Source: JAFEBO01 sp044375915
GTDB lineage: Bacteria > Planctomycetota > Phycisphaerae > Phycisphaerales > UBA1924
DNA length: 6,183 bases
Direction: 5' to 3'
Assembly (NCBI GenBank): GCA_044375915.1
Contig: JBILLU010000195.1
Span: 1-6,183, forward strand
Under the pieces are notes generated by a model. That model saw nothing but the letters and a program-made list of their open reading frames with translations, did no database searches and was not told the origin of the DNA. Positions 5,363-6,183 of this stretch are shown here, piece after piece. The position numbers and the translations under genes are program-made. Every line of letters begins with the position of its first letter. The first letter of the stretch is position 1.

Positions 5363-6183
5363 ATGTCCCAGGCAGGCAACCAACCCGGCGCGCCGAAGGC
5401 GGGCGAACCAGCGGACGAGCTGGCGTCGCTCGATGCGCAGTTGGACGCACTGCTCGCCGAAGCACCTAAGTCCAACGCGACCGCCACGAGCGGGCCAGCG
5501 GGTGATGCCGCCCCGAACGTGCAGCCGGGTGCCCCGATCGCTGGCGCACCAGCGCCCGAGTCCGCGGCGAGCGCCGCCGAGGATGCCGTGAAGGCGATCG
5601 AGGCTCAGGTAGACTCGCTGGTGAGCCAGTTTGTCGATGCCGAACCCGCGGCAGAGGGTTCGTTGGCGGACCTGACCGAGTCGCTGGTGAAGGCTGACGC
5701 CGCAGAAGCCGTCGCCAATGAAGCCGCTGCAACGCCGGACGCGCCGAGCGAGCCGGTCGCCGCAACCACGCCGATCGTGTCAGACCCGCCGGTCGCAGAA
5801 TCAGCAAACGAAGAAGCCGCCTCGGCTGAGGCCACGGCTGCGGTGCCCGGAGCGCTCGAGAGTGCCGCACCGGACGCCCTGGTGCCCGCGCTCGGCGCAG
5901 AGCCGCCAGCAAGCGACGCAGTAGCCGAAGCGGCTCCGACCGAAGCGATCGCGCCCGAAGTGGCCACGTCTCCGGCAGCCGCGACCGAGGCCCAAGCAAC
6001 GCAGGCCGTCGCCGATGTGATCGAATCCTCCGTGGCGCAGCCCGCCGCGCCCGAGTCTGTTGTGGCAGATTCGAAGCCGGCACCTTTCGCCGGGGTGGAA
6101 GTGCCCGGCGACATCGCCGCGTTGGATGATCAGCTCGCGCGGCTCACCGATGAATTGCTCGCCGGCGATGCCGACGCTGGCTC
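5363..6183 (+). CDS. Ala/Pro/Glu-rich, probably disordered protein with repeated LDxQLxxL helical motif (partial, continues past right edge)
   Basis: The frame runs without a stop from the ATG at 5363 to the window end, 273 residues, preceded by GGAGG. I do not recognise the protein. Composition is dominated by Ala, Pro, Glu, Val, Ser and Asp, with almost no aromatic residues or Cys, as in an acidic disordered linker. There is no signal peptide or membrane helix in the part seen. Short amphipathic segments stand out: ELASLDAQLDALLAEAP (19-35), AVKAIEAQVDSLVSQFVDAE (75-94) and DIAALDDQLARLTDELLAGD (250-269). They share L/I-D/E-x-Q-L/V-x-x-L, and the first and third are clearly related. GSLADLTESLVKADA (99-113) may be a weaker fourth copy. 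The protein could be a scaffold or an N-terminal extension of a larger folded protein beyond the edge. The antisense frame at 5605-6114 is a low-complexity mirror. Confidence 0.75.
   Translation, partial: MSQAGNQPGAPKAGEPADELASLDAQLDALLAEAPKSNATATSGPAGDAAPNVQPGAPIAGAPAPESAASAAEDAVKAIEAQVDSLVSQFVDAEPAAEGSLADLTESLVKADAAEAVANEAAATPDAPSEPVAATTPIVSDPPVAESANEEAASAEATAAVPGALESAAPDALVPALGAEPPASDAVAEAAPTEAIAPEVATSPAAATEAQATQAVADVIESSVAQPAAPESVVADSKPAPFAGVEVPGDIAALDDQLARLTDELLAGDADAG

Noticed and set aside
5153..5383. N-terminal extension of RsmE up to a Met at 5383
   Set aside because: The added 77 residues are Arg/Ser/Pro-rich, have no counterpart in the RsmE family, and overlap the start and Shine-Dalgarno site of the divergent gene.
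5605..6114. A 169-codon minus-strand frame rich in Ala, Ser, Gly and Thr
   Set aside because: It mirrors the low-complexity plus-strand gene. The plus frame has the ribosome binding site and the recurring motif, and the minus frame has neither.

Overview
The window is GC-rich chromosomal DNA. The gene content points to a planctomycete, most likely of the class Phycisphaerae. This rests on three things: an exported protein with helical repeats followed by what looks like the first strand of a PQQ-like beta-propeller, a general shortage of Shine-Dalgarno sites, and a long Ala/Pro/Glu-rich low-complexity protein. No 16S or other marker gene is present, so the assignment is an inference.

Layout from left to right: (1) 1-917, minus strand, the N-terminal 305 residues of an exported protein that runs off the left edge. 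(2) 918-1241, a divergent intergenic region with two adjacent hairpins and no convincing promoter. (3) 1242-1781, plus strand, a small three-helix membrane protein resembling the DUF5658 family. (4) 1788-4283, minus strand, a complete ribonuclease R, meeting gene 3 tail to tail with 6 bases between the stop codons. (5) 4284-4420, a spacer between rnr and rsmE bounded by two GC-rich palindromes of a REP/MITE-like type; the right one supplies the last codons and the stop codon of rsmE. (6) 4421-5152, minus strand, 16S rRNA m3U1498 methyltransferase RsmE, starting with GTG. (7) 5153-5362, a divergent intergenic region. (8) 5363-6183, plus strand, the first 273 residues of an Ala/Pro/Glu-rich, probably disordered protein that carries a short helical motif of the form LDxQLxxL at intervals and runs off the right edge.

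rsmE and rnr lie in the order rsmE then rnr on the minus strand and may share a transcript. One modifies the 16S rRNA decoding centre and the other degrades structured and defective RNA, including rRNA, so a ribosome-maintenance pairing is plausible. The genes at the two edges and the small membrane protein have no evident functional tie to this pair. I see no CRISPR array, tRNA, rRNA, phage gene or transposase. The most unusual elements are the palindrome-bounded spacer that reaches into rsmE and the motif-bearing disordered protein at the right edge.
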